Shown here in pieces: positions 35,111 to 45,857 of a stretch of 64,000 nucleotides of DNA. The stretch spans positions 276,001 to 340,000 of the forward strand of contig BSBK01006754.1 in assembly GCA_027943335.1 (NCBI GenBank), in the 5' to 3' direction. This DNA is from Chamaecyparis obtusa (lineage: Eukaryota; Streptophyta; Pinopsida; Cupressales; Cupressaceae). The first letter of the stretch is position 1. Every line of letters begins with the position of its first letter. Under the pieces are notes generated by a model, which was not told the DNA's origin, did not search any database, and worked only from the letters and a program-made list of their open reading frames with translations. The translations under genes and the position numbers were made by a program.

Positions 35111-36321
35111 TCAGATGCCCTTGAGATCATGTTTTGTTTTTTGGTTCGATGTTCCTTCTAGTTCCCCATCAGCCATAGCTTCTAATTTGTGGGCTTGACT
35201 CCTTTTTCCACATATATGTCTTGGCTCCCATAGTTCTTTGCACTTGAAGCATAAATCTTTCCTTTTCAATTTGTCACAATGTTTCTTGAATTCCACTCCT
35301 TTGGACTTATGCCCATGCTCCCATGATTCTTTGCAATGGTAGCAGGGCTCCCTTTTCTAAGATTCCCTCTTATAATTGTCTTCTTCATGAGAATTTTTGG
35401 AGTGTGTGTTTGATGCAAAGTTTTTGGATCTATCTTTGGCTTTGTGTGTGTCAGACTTCAATGTTTTTTAGATTGCCTCTTCCAAGTTTGCTGGATCCAA
35501 GGCACTCAGCGTGCTTTTGATTTATTCTTTCAAACCTTCTATGAATAGGTAAGTGAGCCATTCTTGAGAGATTTCGCTACCATAACTGGTAACCTTTCAA
35601 ATTCGGTGGCAAACTCTTTCACTGTCCCTTCTTACTTAAGTTGGGTTAATAGTTTGAAGTACCATTGTGGGTGCGTCCTATCAAATCTTCTTATAAGCCT
35701 TTGTGTGAACTCATCATAACTTTTTATTTGTTGGTGAACTTGGGTGATAAGGCCATGATGCCACCACTCATGGGCTGTCCCTATTATGTAGGGCACCGAA
35801 AACTTAATAACATTTTCTTCTGTCATGGGGCTTAATGAGAGATAGGTGTCTAAGTTTTGCACCCATGAACGTGTTGTGACTCTCCCTGATCCTTCATTGT
35901 TGGGAAGGGTTATTTTATTCACTCTTTCTTTTAGGTCTTTATCTTGCAGTGTCTTTCTTTTCCTATTAGAGGAAGCTTTCATATTAGTATCACATTAATC
36001 CTTAAAAGAGATATCCTTTCTAAGCTCGGGGTTGATTCTAGAGTATGCCTCTACAATTTCATCAATTTTATTCATTGGAGGAGCAATTGTTTCTTCTTCT
36101 TCTTCTTCCATTGGTTCCTCTCTAGGTAGGAAATATGGTATTGCCAGTCTAGAATTCGGTACCCTAGGAGGACTATTATTATTATTTGCAGAATGGTTGG
36201 AGTTAGCATCCCTTCCATTGTTACTCATATTTTGAATGGCTTGAAGGTGGAGTTGATTTTTTTTTTCCTTCCTCACGTTTTGCTCCATGAGGGCTTGGGC
36301 AATTTGGGTTGTTTCTTCCAT
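35111..36321 (-). pseudogene. element F gag
   Basis: Minus strand, from ATG 36321. The frame continues through a TAA at 35995 to the open part 35982-35632 (116 codons), then is broken again. The middle has a gypsy Retrotrans_gag domain (SWVQNLDTYLSLSP, AHEWWHHGLI, YDEFTQRLIRRFD). The C-terminal part has two Cys/His knuckles (CYHCKESWEHGHK and CFKCKELWEPRHIC), then a Lys/Glu-rich tail ending near 35111. The knuckle plus a following acidic EAMADGELEG stretch is typical of chromoviral-type gypsy Gag. No protease domain follows; tandem repeats begin about 190 bp later. Confidence 0.8.
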
Positions 36322-36398
36322 GAAACCCTCAATTCATTGCTCATTTGACCACTCATTGCTTATTTGTTGGTGACCCCTCACAAGATGGCAAGAAAGAT

Positions 36399-36412
36399 GC
36401 TCGGATACCACT
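36399..36412 (-). promoter_or_regulatory. primer binding site of element F (gag-proximal copy)
   Basis: The minus strand reads AGTGGTATCCGAGC directly after the LTR end. It is an initiator tRNA-Met type. A second copy is at 44482-44495. Confidence 0.75.
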
Positions 36413-36917
36413 TGTAATGTCCCATACAAATTTCTAAATTAATCTTCCCTAATCTCCTTTAAAACATTGTCCATAAGTTTTCACAATACAAAATCATAGA
36501 ACACCTTTTTTTCTGAAATTAAACTAATTTCAGTGATCAGATTCCGAAAAGATTAAAGATTTCGATGAGAGCAATGTTCAGGAAACTCTAACCAATCACT
36601 TCTAACCTTCTGCCTTCTGCCTTCTTCCAGCAGTATTCATTCAGATGCCAGATTTCTAATTCATAAAGCTGTCATAGTAGCCTTCTCAAGATTTCTTAGT
36701 AGCATATGTGATTGTTAGTGTCTTTCTATGCATATGGAGTGACTTCTTGTTTGATGATGATGATTGTCGCTGCTTTCCTGGATGTTGTATGACAGGATGT
36801 TCGTAACAAGGGAAGCTTATATACTTTGCAATTCAACCTCCTCAAACTCCTGTTTATCTAACTCTTGTTAGCCTTCTGAATAAAATAGATTGTGCAGCAT
36901 GTAACTACAGCCTCCAC
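36413..36917 (-). repeat. duplicated 3' part of element F 5' LTR
   Basis: It matches 44496-44999 almost base for base and stops abruptly at GCCTCCAC (36917), where mitochondrial-like sequence begins. With the primer site it forms a direct duplication of about 518 bp (36399-36917 and 44482-44999) flanking the insertion. Confidence 0.85.
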
Positions 36918-37262
36918 TTACTATCTATAGGCATTCCTTACCTGTAATGCCTATAGATAGTAAGGGGCCTTACCTGTAATGAAATGCCTTACCTTTTTCA
37001 GACTCCCTTACCTTAATGAAATGTGCGGTAAGGTTATCCTTACCTTCATTTCATTCAGGTAAGGGATAAAAGGGAGCTTACCTTCATTTCATGAAGGTAA
37101 GGAATGAAATGTGCGGCGCTTACCTTTTTCTCCCTTACCTTAATGAAATGAAGGTAAGGAATGAAATGTGGGGTAAGGTTATCCTTACCTTCATTTCATT
37201 CAGGTAAGGGATAAAAGAGAGCTTACCTTCATTTCATGAAGGTAAGGAATGAAATGAAGGTA
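36917..37262. repeat. GGTAAGG/CCTTACC palindromic repeat cluster, left end
   Basis: A perfect inverted repeat has arms CTTACTATCTATAGGCATT (36917-36935) and its complement (36946-36964) around a 10-nt loop. It is followed by repeated CCTTACCTTCATTTCATT / GGTAAGGAATGAAATG phrases in both orientations. The same hairpin recurs at about 44160-44210. Confidence 0.8.
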
Positions 37263-37666
37263 AGGGAGGGTTCGATTATATTGCCTGTAGGGAGGGATAG
37301 TATATTGCGGTGAAGAGGGCCCCTACTATTCGATGGTCTATTTGCCAGAGCACATTATGAAGCAAATATATCCTCCAGCATAGAATAGTAGGGGCCCACC
37401 CTGCATGCACAGTGAGCCCTACTATTTGCCCATTAGAATAGTAGGGGGCAAGCAGTTTCGTTTCCTATAGTTTGAATGAATTATGCAGGGTGATTGCCAT
37501 AGAATAGTAGGGGCCGGAGGCCCTTTACTATGATTGGGACGCCAGGGGAAGTTGAGGTAAATTAGTTGTTGTTGGGTGGGCCCTATGGCTTCTAAGGGCC
37601 TACTATTCTAATGGGCGAGGTGGGGGGGGCTGCGGATTTATGATTTATGCGATTACGAACCGGAAT

Positions 37667-38860
37667 TCAATTCCGATACGACTTATCCTTCTGAAGCTGA
37701 TGTAACGAACTGCGCAAGCCTCCCGGGGGAGCCAACAAAAATCCTATCCGAATGCGAAGAATAGAAGGCGGTTTCATCGTGGTGGTATACCAGCCGCCTG
37801 TTTCGAAACCTCCAGTTCTAATCAGAGCATATGGATCCGTTAATGGATTTGTATGTATAGCCGCTTTAGTCATGCTCGTCGTTTCTCGAATGGAGAGAGA
37901 GTATCTCTTTTCTGAGAACATTGTCAACCAGAAACTCTTATGTCCGCGATTCCCTACGACGTTTAAGGGCCACCACGATCTCAAAAAATGATCCACCCCC
38001 CACCGCCAAGATAGAGTAGGGCTATAGTTGATAGTAGGGGGCAACATATCGATTATGGCACGAAGTGATTCATCATGCCCATTCATATGTAATCGCGAGA
38101 GCGAACCCGGTTTATGGATCATCAAATTCCCACAAATGGGATGAAAAGTGGGTCCACGCAGAGAATCGAGACCCCGCGAGCAACAACGCTCCTTCCCCAT
38201 ATGGAGTTCGGAACCCAAAGGCAATCGTTGAGTAAACTGTATCTTTCTCGTGCTGGACAAAATAACACCTATGATGAAAATGCAAACTCCTCCATGAGAA
38301 AGATTCATATCCATTGGAGCTTTCCGGTAGCGATCGATGACCCCCTCTTTGTAGTGGGGGTGGTGGGGCCCAATCGCTAACCGCCCATTCGAGTATGGTA
38401 GGAGAAGGGTACAGGAGAATAGTAAACAGAGCACACCACAAAAAGATTCTGGATATGACAAGTCTCCCATGAATCCGAGGAGGAAGTAGAGAAGGAGAAC
38501 GGAGCAAAATGATGCTTTAGCTCTAGTTTGGGAGCTTCCCGTACTATAGTTCCCTCCCACCCAGGCCCCTACTATTCTATGGGGAGGGGAGATATAGTGG
38601 GCAATAGATTTGTTTGGTAATAGAAGAGGGCGGCTCACTCCAACCAACACTCTACCGTCCATAGAGCGGAATCCCCTAGGGTGTAGATAGATTAGAGGGG
38701 GCAAGGGATATGTGGGGATAGGGATTATAGTGCCACTCGAAAAAGGAACACCTGTGGGAACATCTCTACTGAAGAACCATTTCAATAGTACGGGTGCTGC
38801 CGTGCCACGAGGCACGACCATGGAAGTAATGGAAAAGAAGAAGTTCTGCAGTTGGACCAT
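37667..38860 (-). CDS. ccmFC: ccmFc-like reading frame (cytochrome c maturation), in the mitochondrial insertion
   Basis: 397 uninterrupted codons, ATG 38860 to TGA 37667. It starts MVQLQNFFFSITSMVVPRG and later has SHGGVCIFIIGVILS, FTQRLPLGSELHMGKERCC and a C-terminus ending QLQKDKSYRN, all characteristic of plant mitochondrial CcmFc. In mitochondria this inner-membrane protein takes part in heme attachment to c-type cytochromes. Membrane segments are likely near residues 118-155, 190-206 and 372-388. The frame is somewhat shorter than the roughly 440-residue angiosperm proteins; the missing part is in the variable middle loop. No group II intron interrupts it. Ser10, where edited proteins have Phe, suggests an unedited DNA copy. 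In the nucleus it is not expected to be functional. Confidence 0.85.
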   Translation of the reverse strand: MVQLQNFFFSITSMVVPRGTAAPVLLKWFFSRDVPTGVPFSSGTIIPIPTYPLPPLIYLHPRGFRSMDGRVLVGVSRPLLLPNKSIAHYISPPHRIVGAWVGGNYSTGSSQTRAKASFCSVLLLYFLLGFMGDLSYPESFCGVLCLLFSCTLLLPYSNGRLAIGPHHPHYKEGVIDRYRKAPMDMNLSHGGVCIFIIGVILSSTRKIQFTQRLPLGSELHMGKERCCSRGLDSLRGPTFHPICGNLMIHKPGSLSRLHMNGHDESLRAIIDMLPPTINYSPTLSWRWGVDHFLRSWWPLNVVGNRGHKSFWLTMFSEKRYSLSIRETTSMTKAAIHTNPLTDPYALIRTGGFETGGWYTTTMKPPSILRIRIGFLLAPPGGLRSSLHQLQKDKSYRN

Positions 38861-38919
38861 CTACTCTATTTGTTCATTCCGACGAGTCCAAATCAAATAG
38901 GCTAGAGATAAAAGGACCC

Positions 38920-41900
38920 TATAGAATGGTAGGAGGCCCTCGATTGATAAAGAGGGCCCCCCTACCACTCTATAGGGTTCCATTCCATACATAATATGAA
39001 TCGAATCAATCTGTTGTTTCGTCTTGTGGGAATTGGCCATCACCCATTGCCCTTTCAATAGTAGGGGCACGACACCGAATCCGCGTAACCGGATGGGGTG
39101 GGGTGATAATGAGACCGTGGCCCATAGAATTTGAGGGGCCAAACCGGAACCTTACTACTAATTGACCTCTGCCATACTATGAACTATAGGGAGGGTGGCA
39201 ATAATCATTTAAAAGGGCAATTCTATGGCTACTATAGCCCACCCCCCTTTCAAATTATTGGTCGGGCGGGAAACTAGCCGAGGTGGAAACTATAGTGTGT
39301 CTACGGCAATATAACCCCCCACCCCCCCCTCTATATTAATTCCCCACACACGCCCCTACAATTCTATGGCCCTGCAAGGGTGGGTGGGAGGAGACGCCAG
39401 GGCGGCCCTACTATTTATAAGGGGCTCACTATTGCCTCCCACCCCTGGTTATAGTAATTGCTAGGAGTGTTCGTTATTCCGTTTGCATCCCTCCCTCACT
39501 CCTATGGCGGATGAGTGTTCTACCCGTGCGTACCACGGCTCGAGGTAGTGTCGTGGCACTTTTGTTTGTGGTGACCGCGTATTCGTCGATTGCCTATGTC
39601 CCGATGGACTGATTGTCGGCTTTTGGCTCACCGGTGAATGAGATCGTTGCCTGGATATAGTTGGATGCCCCTGACAGTCCTCGCCTATTGGATGAGATGG
39701 ATGAGCCGCCACCCCTTCATTCAAAGTTGTGATGCGTCAGCTGATTCGGATTGAGATACGAGCTAGCCATGGATGGCCCCTACTATTTGAAGGGCCCTAC
39801 TATTCTAAGGGGGAGTCGGCCGCATTGGGATGTGGAGTGGGTAGGCCCTGCTCAGCTGGCTGTGAAGAAAGTGCCTAGAGAAACTACAGGTTGGCCCTTT
39901 ACCCTTTATAATAGTAGGGGGGGAATAAATACAAGAAATAATGCCACCGATTCCAAGCTATCTATTTGTGCATTGCTTGCTTGCCACCCCGTAATGATGG
40001 TTGTTAATCCGCCTGCGCCACTCCGTAATGGGCTTATCGGATATAGTGAACCCAAAGAAATGGGGATTGAATTGTTCCCCATGAACACCCGAGAATTCTC
40101 ATTAGAGGGAATTCCCGGCACTACTTAGGATCAACCTGCTCAGCTTCATTCTATACATCACATGTCTCCTCCCAAACTGACCTTTCCCCCCCACCTCTCC
40201 CCTACCCCTACCCTACTATTCTAACCAGTGGCCACCCTGTGCATTCACATGCAAGGCCCCTACTATTCTATGGCGAGTCATGTGACGTATCTAATGGATG
40301 ATAGCATCCAGCTGAAAAGGTGCGTGCCAAGAAGTTTTAAGCAACGGCCAGCCAGGCCTTCGAAGGAAATTTCAGCTCTTATAGTCTTAGAAGAGTCGGG
40401 CAATAGGAATGTCAAAAAACCAATATGCCAACTTTGAATTGAATGAACCAACCGTCCATCAGGTTAGGAGGCATCCATCACCCTTAGAATAGTAGGGGTG
40501 TATATCGCCATTGCGTACATAACATGAATCAAGCTGTGCATGAATCAAACAACCCCCAAGGGGCACACGGTCACCCATCACCCATATATATAGGAGTAGA
40601 AGAAGGGGTGAGCGATATAGTATAGTTCTTCATTCCATCTGAGCTGCCATCAATCACTCCTTGCCATATTGTATCTAGTTGAATCCAGAGCTCACTCTGG
40701 ACAGGTGTACGGCAAGGCAACTCCGCATCATGATCGGCCGCTGGTGTTTATTCGGTCGAGCGCATGAATGAAATGACCTCGACGTCCTATACACAACTAT
40801 AGATTCCCTCCCACCCCAATGGCATGTACTAAACCTGCGGTCAGGTTGCACTCGATTCTATACGTAACATGCCCCCACCCTACCCTTTATAGTGAACTAT
40901 AGTTCCATGTGTGGGGAATTAATATAGAGGGGGGGTGGGGGGTAAAGTATCACCCTGTTGCCATAATGGCAGTGGATATAGTTGCTACTTTACCACTGCG
41001 ACCATGTTACGTACAGAACCGCTGTATTCTACAAAGAGTAAGATCGCCTATAGTTTTTGAGTTGCTGACACTACTATCAGCCAATAGCCCGAACAGCTCC
41101 CCCTCATTTGACGTTAGGAGGGTGAGGGGAACCTCACCAACTCGAGCAACAAATCCATGTCCAACGAAGAGTTACACCCAGAACAGCTCGAACCTATAGC
41201 AGCTCCAACAGCTATAGATCCAAAGCCCAGAGTGAACCAGTCCCCTTTAGAATGGTAGGGCAACAGGCACCCTTTAGAATGGTAAGGCAACAGTTATCAC
41301 CAGCGGACAACCTCATACCCAATTACACCACCAAACAACAACAGGAGTTCTTCGGCAACACACCCCGGTAGGGCTACCATTAACAACAAATAGTCCCTTA
41401 ATGGAGAAAGGCCAGCAGGGGACCCACACCCAACAGCTCAAAATATAGGAGCTGAAGCGCCATGACAATCGAACAGCCGATTGTTTATCCTCCAGTAGGG
41501 CATTGCCATAGGGGATTGTGGTTGAACCGGGATCGGCTCGACGAGGGGTTAAGGAATCAGCTAGTTGGGCGACGACCATGAAGAACGCCAGGAGTTCACT
41601 TGCCGTTTAGATGCAGAGGAGCCTACTGGAATTGCACGGAGTTGGCCCCACCTATCTGTTCCTTCCTCGCCACCACATCCCCTCGATCGATCCCTCCCAT
41701 TAGTGTTCTTTCCTTCCCGGCTCGACGAACCAACTTGCCGGCCGCCATTAGTAGAAAGGTTTAAAGGGTGTCTCATCCTGAGGTGGGTGATGCCAAGGGA
41801 AGATAGGCTTTCTTGATTCGATCCCGATCTGTTTCTGTGCCGGGATCGGGTCTGGGTGGACGGCTAACTTCACGGAGGCTCTCGTAGGAGAGAGAGGCGT

Positions 41901-44040
41901 ATCATTCGATTCAAATAGTGGGGCATGGTAGATGTAGGCAGAAAATGAACGAATGGAGGGACAGGCAAGCTGGCATTATCCCCCACGACTTCACCAACAA
42001 AATAGGAAAGGTTTTGTCGATCGCCTATAGATAGTAGGGGCTTGGCCAGGCATAGGAGCAGCTTCGACGCTTCATTGACAGTCGCCCACCCACGACTTAT
42101 CTCTGTCGATGGGATATTCCAACACTTAGGCATCTCCGACTCAGACCCACCCCTGCCAGATAAAAGATTGCCAGCCGTATCCACAACTGTCCTATCTATT
42201 CGCCAGGAGGTCGCGGAATAGAATGTATTGGTCGGGCCTTTCACGCCAATTGTACGAGGGGAGGATCCCAAGCCCTCACGCCCATTAGAATAGTAGGGCC
42301 CCTGGCAGATAGATAATCCCTCCGCCCCTTCTAATAGTAGGGCCCTTAGTCTCCTCCCACCCACCCCGCCCACCCAACTCCAACTATAGTTCCCACCCAC
42401 CCGATCCCTATCTTCCACCCACTGCCATCAAATCAACAACTATAGAAAGACGGCCCCGCCAGGGTCTGCCCTTTTTTCTATACCGGGGCCCTACCGTCGT
42501 AGGGCTATGGCCCAAACAATTTGAGTTTGTCGGAACTGAAGACCTCATTTCAATGAATCCTCGTCTTCGGCCCCCCTCTTGTCTATATTGTGCAGTACTC
42601 GTCAGCTTTATCAGGTGTGATTGCAACAATTACTTTCGATGAAGCCGGCGGAACTTGCATCGTTTATGAATATCGGCCATGAAGGCAAAGGGGACAAGGT
42701 CGGAAGCAGCATTGCTCGGGTATCTGGATCTATGTTAAGAAGTCCCGCTTGCTTCAAGCATTGGATTTCAATGACTCTTTCTCCTCATGTAGCTTTCAGT
42801 CCTAAGAGTTCTCCACTCCTTACCCCCGGGGACACTAGCACTTTGTTTGGATGTGGTCGACCTTCGTTCGATCCTGCAGAACCAATTCCTTCAATCAAGA
42901 GATAAACCCTACCAAGCTTTCTTCCTTTCTAAGCAGTCTTTTGGAAGAGGGATAAGCCCAGATGCACCAACTAACCGTTTCTTCATCAATGTCGATTCTC
43001 AACTGCTCGCACCTACGGGCCTACGTCCCTCTACCGTTCAGACCTCTTGGAGAGATGCCACCTATCGTAGGAGCTTTGCTTTCACGGGAATGAAGCCCCT
43101 TAGAATAGTAGGGCCCCCCCTACCCCCCAAGCTATAGTTCTATGGGCCCTTCAAATTCTATAGGGCTTTTGTTGCTCTATTCGTTCGCAATTGAATCCCT
43201 ATTCGTATGGATGGAGTTGTCGAAGCAAAATCCCTGCCCGGCCTATAGGCAAAGTAGACAATGGAATGCCTATAGAATGGTAGGGCAGAAAGATCAAATG
43301 CAGACCTGCCTAGCCACCTTCGCCCTTAGAATAGTAGGGGCCCACCCTATCATCTACCATTCTTAACACATTTTGGCTGCTACCATAGCTAAGGTGAGTA
43401 TAAGTCCCGCTTGCTTGCTTCATTTCCAACTGTTCATCAAGTCGAGGAGACATAGTGAACCCGAGTCCGATGGAAGGGACTTCACAACCAGCCATAGAAT
43501 TTTAGGGGCCTATAGAATGGTAGGGCTTCCGAAACACCCTCTCCACTGACTAAGGCCTTTGAGTCACAAGATCAATTCCTTGCAACCAAGACAAGCTGCC
43601 CAATGGCTGAGATTCGCCCCTCAACTATATCCCACCCACCCTGCATGGAAATGAAAGCAAGCTCTGGAACTGGTTCTATATTATAGTAGTATTAAGAGTT
43701 GCATTGGAAGCGGCCCAGAGCCGAAAGCTGGTTAGCATTGAGGAGTGGAAATGAACCAGGCGAGTAGGTGCAGTTTAAAGCAATGCTTCGCCCCACATGT
43801 TTTTATACCCGGAGAGGTGGATGCCCCTTAGAATAGTAGGGTGTCATAATTAAGAGATGGTGCCCTACTATTCTAAGGGCAAGGTCTTGATTCAGCAGAA
43901 GGGGAATCGGTAGCAACCACAGTCAGTCGAGGAGAGGGACTTTACGAATGATGTTTCAAGCTTGAGTAGGGGTGGGCCCCTCCCCTCAGATTCAATTATG
44001 GGTAGGCCCCTGCAGGCCTATTCTATGGCCCCCTACTATT
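38920..44040. repeat. dispersed CCCTACTATTCTAAGGG-type hairpins
   Basis: At least 20 copies of a short palindrome are scattered in both orientations through the insertion. A perfect example is GCCCTACTATTCTAAGGGC at 43862-43880. Others lie near 37383, 37501, 38561, 39777, 39796, 40257, 40482, 42287, 43107, 43272, 43328, 43500, 43833 and 44034. They sit between and around open frames and outside ccmFc. Confidence 0.75.
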
Positions 44041-44048
44041 CTAAGGTT

Positions 44049-44262
44049 AACCCTTACCTTTTTATCCCTTACCTTTTTCTCCTAGGCTTATAGATAGTAA
44101 GGGGCCTTACCTGAACGCAGTGAAGGTGAGGTAAGGCATTTCATTACAGGTAAGGCCCCTTACTATCTATAGGCATTCCTTACCTGTAATGCCTATAGAT
44201 AGTAAGGGGCCTTACCTATAATGAAATGTGCGGTAAGGAATGGAATGAAGGTAAGGAAACAA
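44049..44262. repeat. GGTAAGG/CCTTACC palindromic repeat cluster, right end
   Basis: It contains the same CTTACTATCTATAGGCATT hairpin with an identical loop as the left cluster (within 44157-44216), in direct orientation relative to 36917. CCTTACC and GGTAAGG phrases lie around it. Confidence 0.8.
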
Positions 44263-44481
44263 AGATTTTCTTTAACTGCCTCCCTCGCCCTACTTCCATT
44301 CCTAGAGTTACCCACTCTATAGTAGACAGCCACGTAGTGGTATGAATGGGTTTCAAGGCGAAGCCGCACCTCTATCCCACATCTGTTCTCCTCTAACTGC
44401 CTTAGTGGGCCGGTGCCCTACTCTATAATGGGGAGTTGTTGGGCCTATATCTGTGGTTGTTGGGAAAGCCAGATGATGTGG

Positions 44482-44495
44482 GCTCGGATACCACT
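44482..44495 (-). promoter_or_regulatory. primer binding site of element F (LTR-proximal copy)
   Basis: The minus strand reads AGTGGTATCCGAGC after the full 5' LTR. Downstream of it lies mitochondrial DNA instead of the F leader. Confidence 0.75.
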
Positions 44496-45852
44496 TGTAA
44501 TGTCCCATACTAATTTCTAAATTAATCTTCCCTAATCTTCTTTAAAACATTGTCCATAATTTTTCACAATACAAAATCATAGGACACCTTTTTTCTGAAA
44601 TTAGACTAATTTCTATGATCAGATTCCGAAAAGATTAAAGATTTCGATGAGAGCAATGTTCAGGAAATTCTAACCAATCACTTCTGACCTTGTGCCTTCT
44701 ACCTTCTTCCAGCAGTATTCATTCACATGCCAGATTTCTAATTTATAAAGCTGTCATAGTAGCCTTCTCAAGATTTCTTAGTAGCATATGTGATTGTTAG
44801 TATCTTTCTGTGCATAGGGAGTGACTTCTTGTTTGATGATGATGGTTGTCGCTGCTTTCTTGGATGTTGTATGACAGGATGTTCGTAACAAGGGAAGCTT
44901 ATATACTTTGCAATTCAACCTCCACAAACTCCTGTTTATCTAACTCATGTTAGCCTTCTGAATAAAATAGATTGTGCAGCATGTAACTACAGCCTCCACA
45001 ATGTCTTCATGGCAATGGTTTCCGTCAATGATCCTCGAAGATTAGTCCCACTGGTATTAGACTCGTCCTCAATACTGAACCGATTATTACTTCTTGTATG
45101 TTGCGGCTAACTATATCAATGGCTGAGTGGATGTAAATATGTTGATTAGGTGTATTCCCCTTTGATTTGGTACCTCTGTTTATCTTAAAGTTCTAGGAAT
45201 GGGTGTTAGATGATAAAAATCTCTTCGATGCCAAGTCGGGTCTAAATCGAAAGTCTAGTAATTGTCTTTCTTGCGTTTATTGTTTTGTCTATTAATTGTA
45301 TTTCTTTTATTCATATTCTTTAATTCCTCCTACTCTAACGCCGTTGTCTGGCTCCTGTTGCGTAATACTAGTTCTATCCCTTCTTATAGTTGCGCAGAAA
45401 GAAAGAAGGAAAACAACCCTTCAAGGTCGTGACGCTCAGAAGCTTAACATCTAGACTTTAATTATTTTAATGTTTGTATAATTTATAATATGTTTTGTAT
45501 ACATTTTCAGATATATATAAATATATGTTTAGTACATATGGTACTATTGTTGACAATATATTATTGTTAATAATATATTAATAAATAATATATTGTTAAT
45601 TACTATTATATTAATATTATATTATTATACATTGTTAAGTATATATTATTACCATATATTATTAATTATTATTATATTAATAAACAAAAAATTATTATTA
45701 TATAATCTATTAATAATATTTTAATTTTATTGATGGTTAATTATTATTATATTAGTAATGGATTATATCAATTTATTTTTAATATTTATTATTAAATCTG
45801 ATTCTAGGAATGTGGATGACGTAATTAGGGTTTCAAACGGGGGGATACAACA
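44496..45852 (-). repeat. 5' LTR of element F (complete)
   Basis: 1357 bp. The plus-strand edges are TGTAATGTCCC and GGATACAACA, and the right flank is ccaag (45853-45857). It matches 6193-7550 throughout, including the AT-rich block (45511-45790). Confidence 0.85.
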
Positions 45853-45857
45853 CCAAG

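Larger units (their letters stand above)
36918..44481. other. mitochondrial DNA insertion (NUMT-type), about 7.56 kb
   Basis: It carries a ccmFc reading frame and is visibly more GC-rich than its surroundings. It is packed with short palindromes of the form CCCTACTATTCTA(A/T)GGG and with GGTAAGG arrays. None of these occurs elsewhere in the window. Both edges abut copies of F's LTR or primer region. No tRNA or rRNA was recognised. Apart from ccmFc, its open frames (for example 39751-40128 plus, 41870-42418 minus and 42621-42905 plus) match nothing I know. Confidence 0.75.
6193..45852 (-). mobile_element. element F: nested gypsy-type LTR retrotransposon lacking pol
   Basis: This minus-strand element is bounded by full LTRs (5' LTR 45852-44496, 3' LTR 7550-6193, each about 1.36 kb). 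Perfect 5-bp duplications ccaag lie at 6188-6192 and 45853-45857. Each LTR reads TGT...ACA on the minus strand. A TGGTATCCGAGC primer site follows the 5' LTR, and a purine-rich tract precedes the 3' LTR. The only coding remnant of its own is gag (36321-35111). No protease, reverse transcriptase or integrase belonging to F is visible between gag and the 3' LTR. That stretch holds a tandem-repeat block, a LINE, and the nested elements A, B and D. It is either a deletion derivative or a gag-only non-autonomous element. Confidence 0.85.

Noticed and set aside
39751..40128. 125-codon plus-strand frame in the mitochondrial insert
   Set aside because: I considered a ribosomal or nad gene fragment, but no motif fits, and the frame runs through hairpin repeats.
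41870..42418. 182-codon minus-strand frame in the mitochondrial insert
   Set aside because: It contains several of the short hairpin repeats within its frame and matches no mitochondrial protein I know. It is probably intergenic mitochondrial DNA.
36413..45852. Two separate F-family elements, rather than one with a duplicated LTR part
   Set aside because: The outer ccaag duplication pairs the 3' LTR at 6193 with the LTR ending at 45852, and the partial LTR stops exactly where mitochondrial DNA starts. One element plus a duplicating insertion is simpler, though two tandem elements are not fully excluded.
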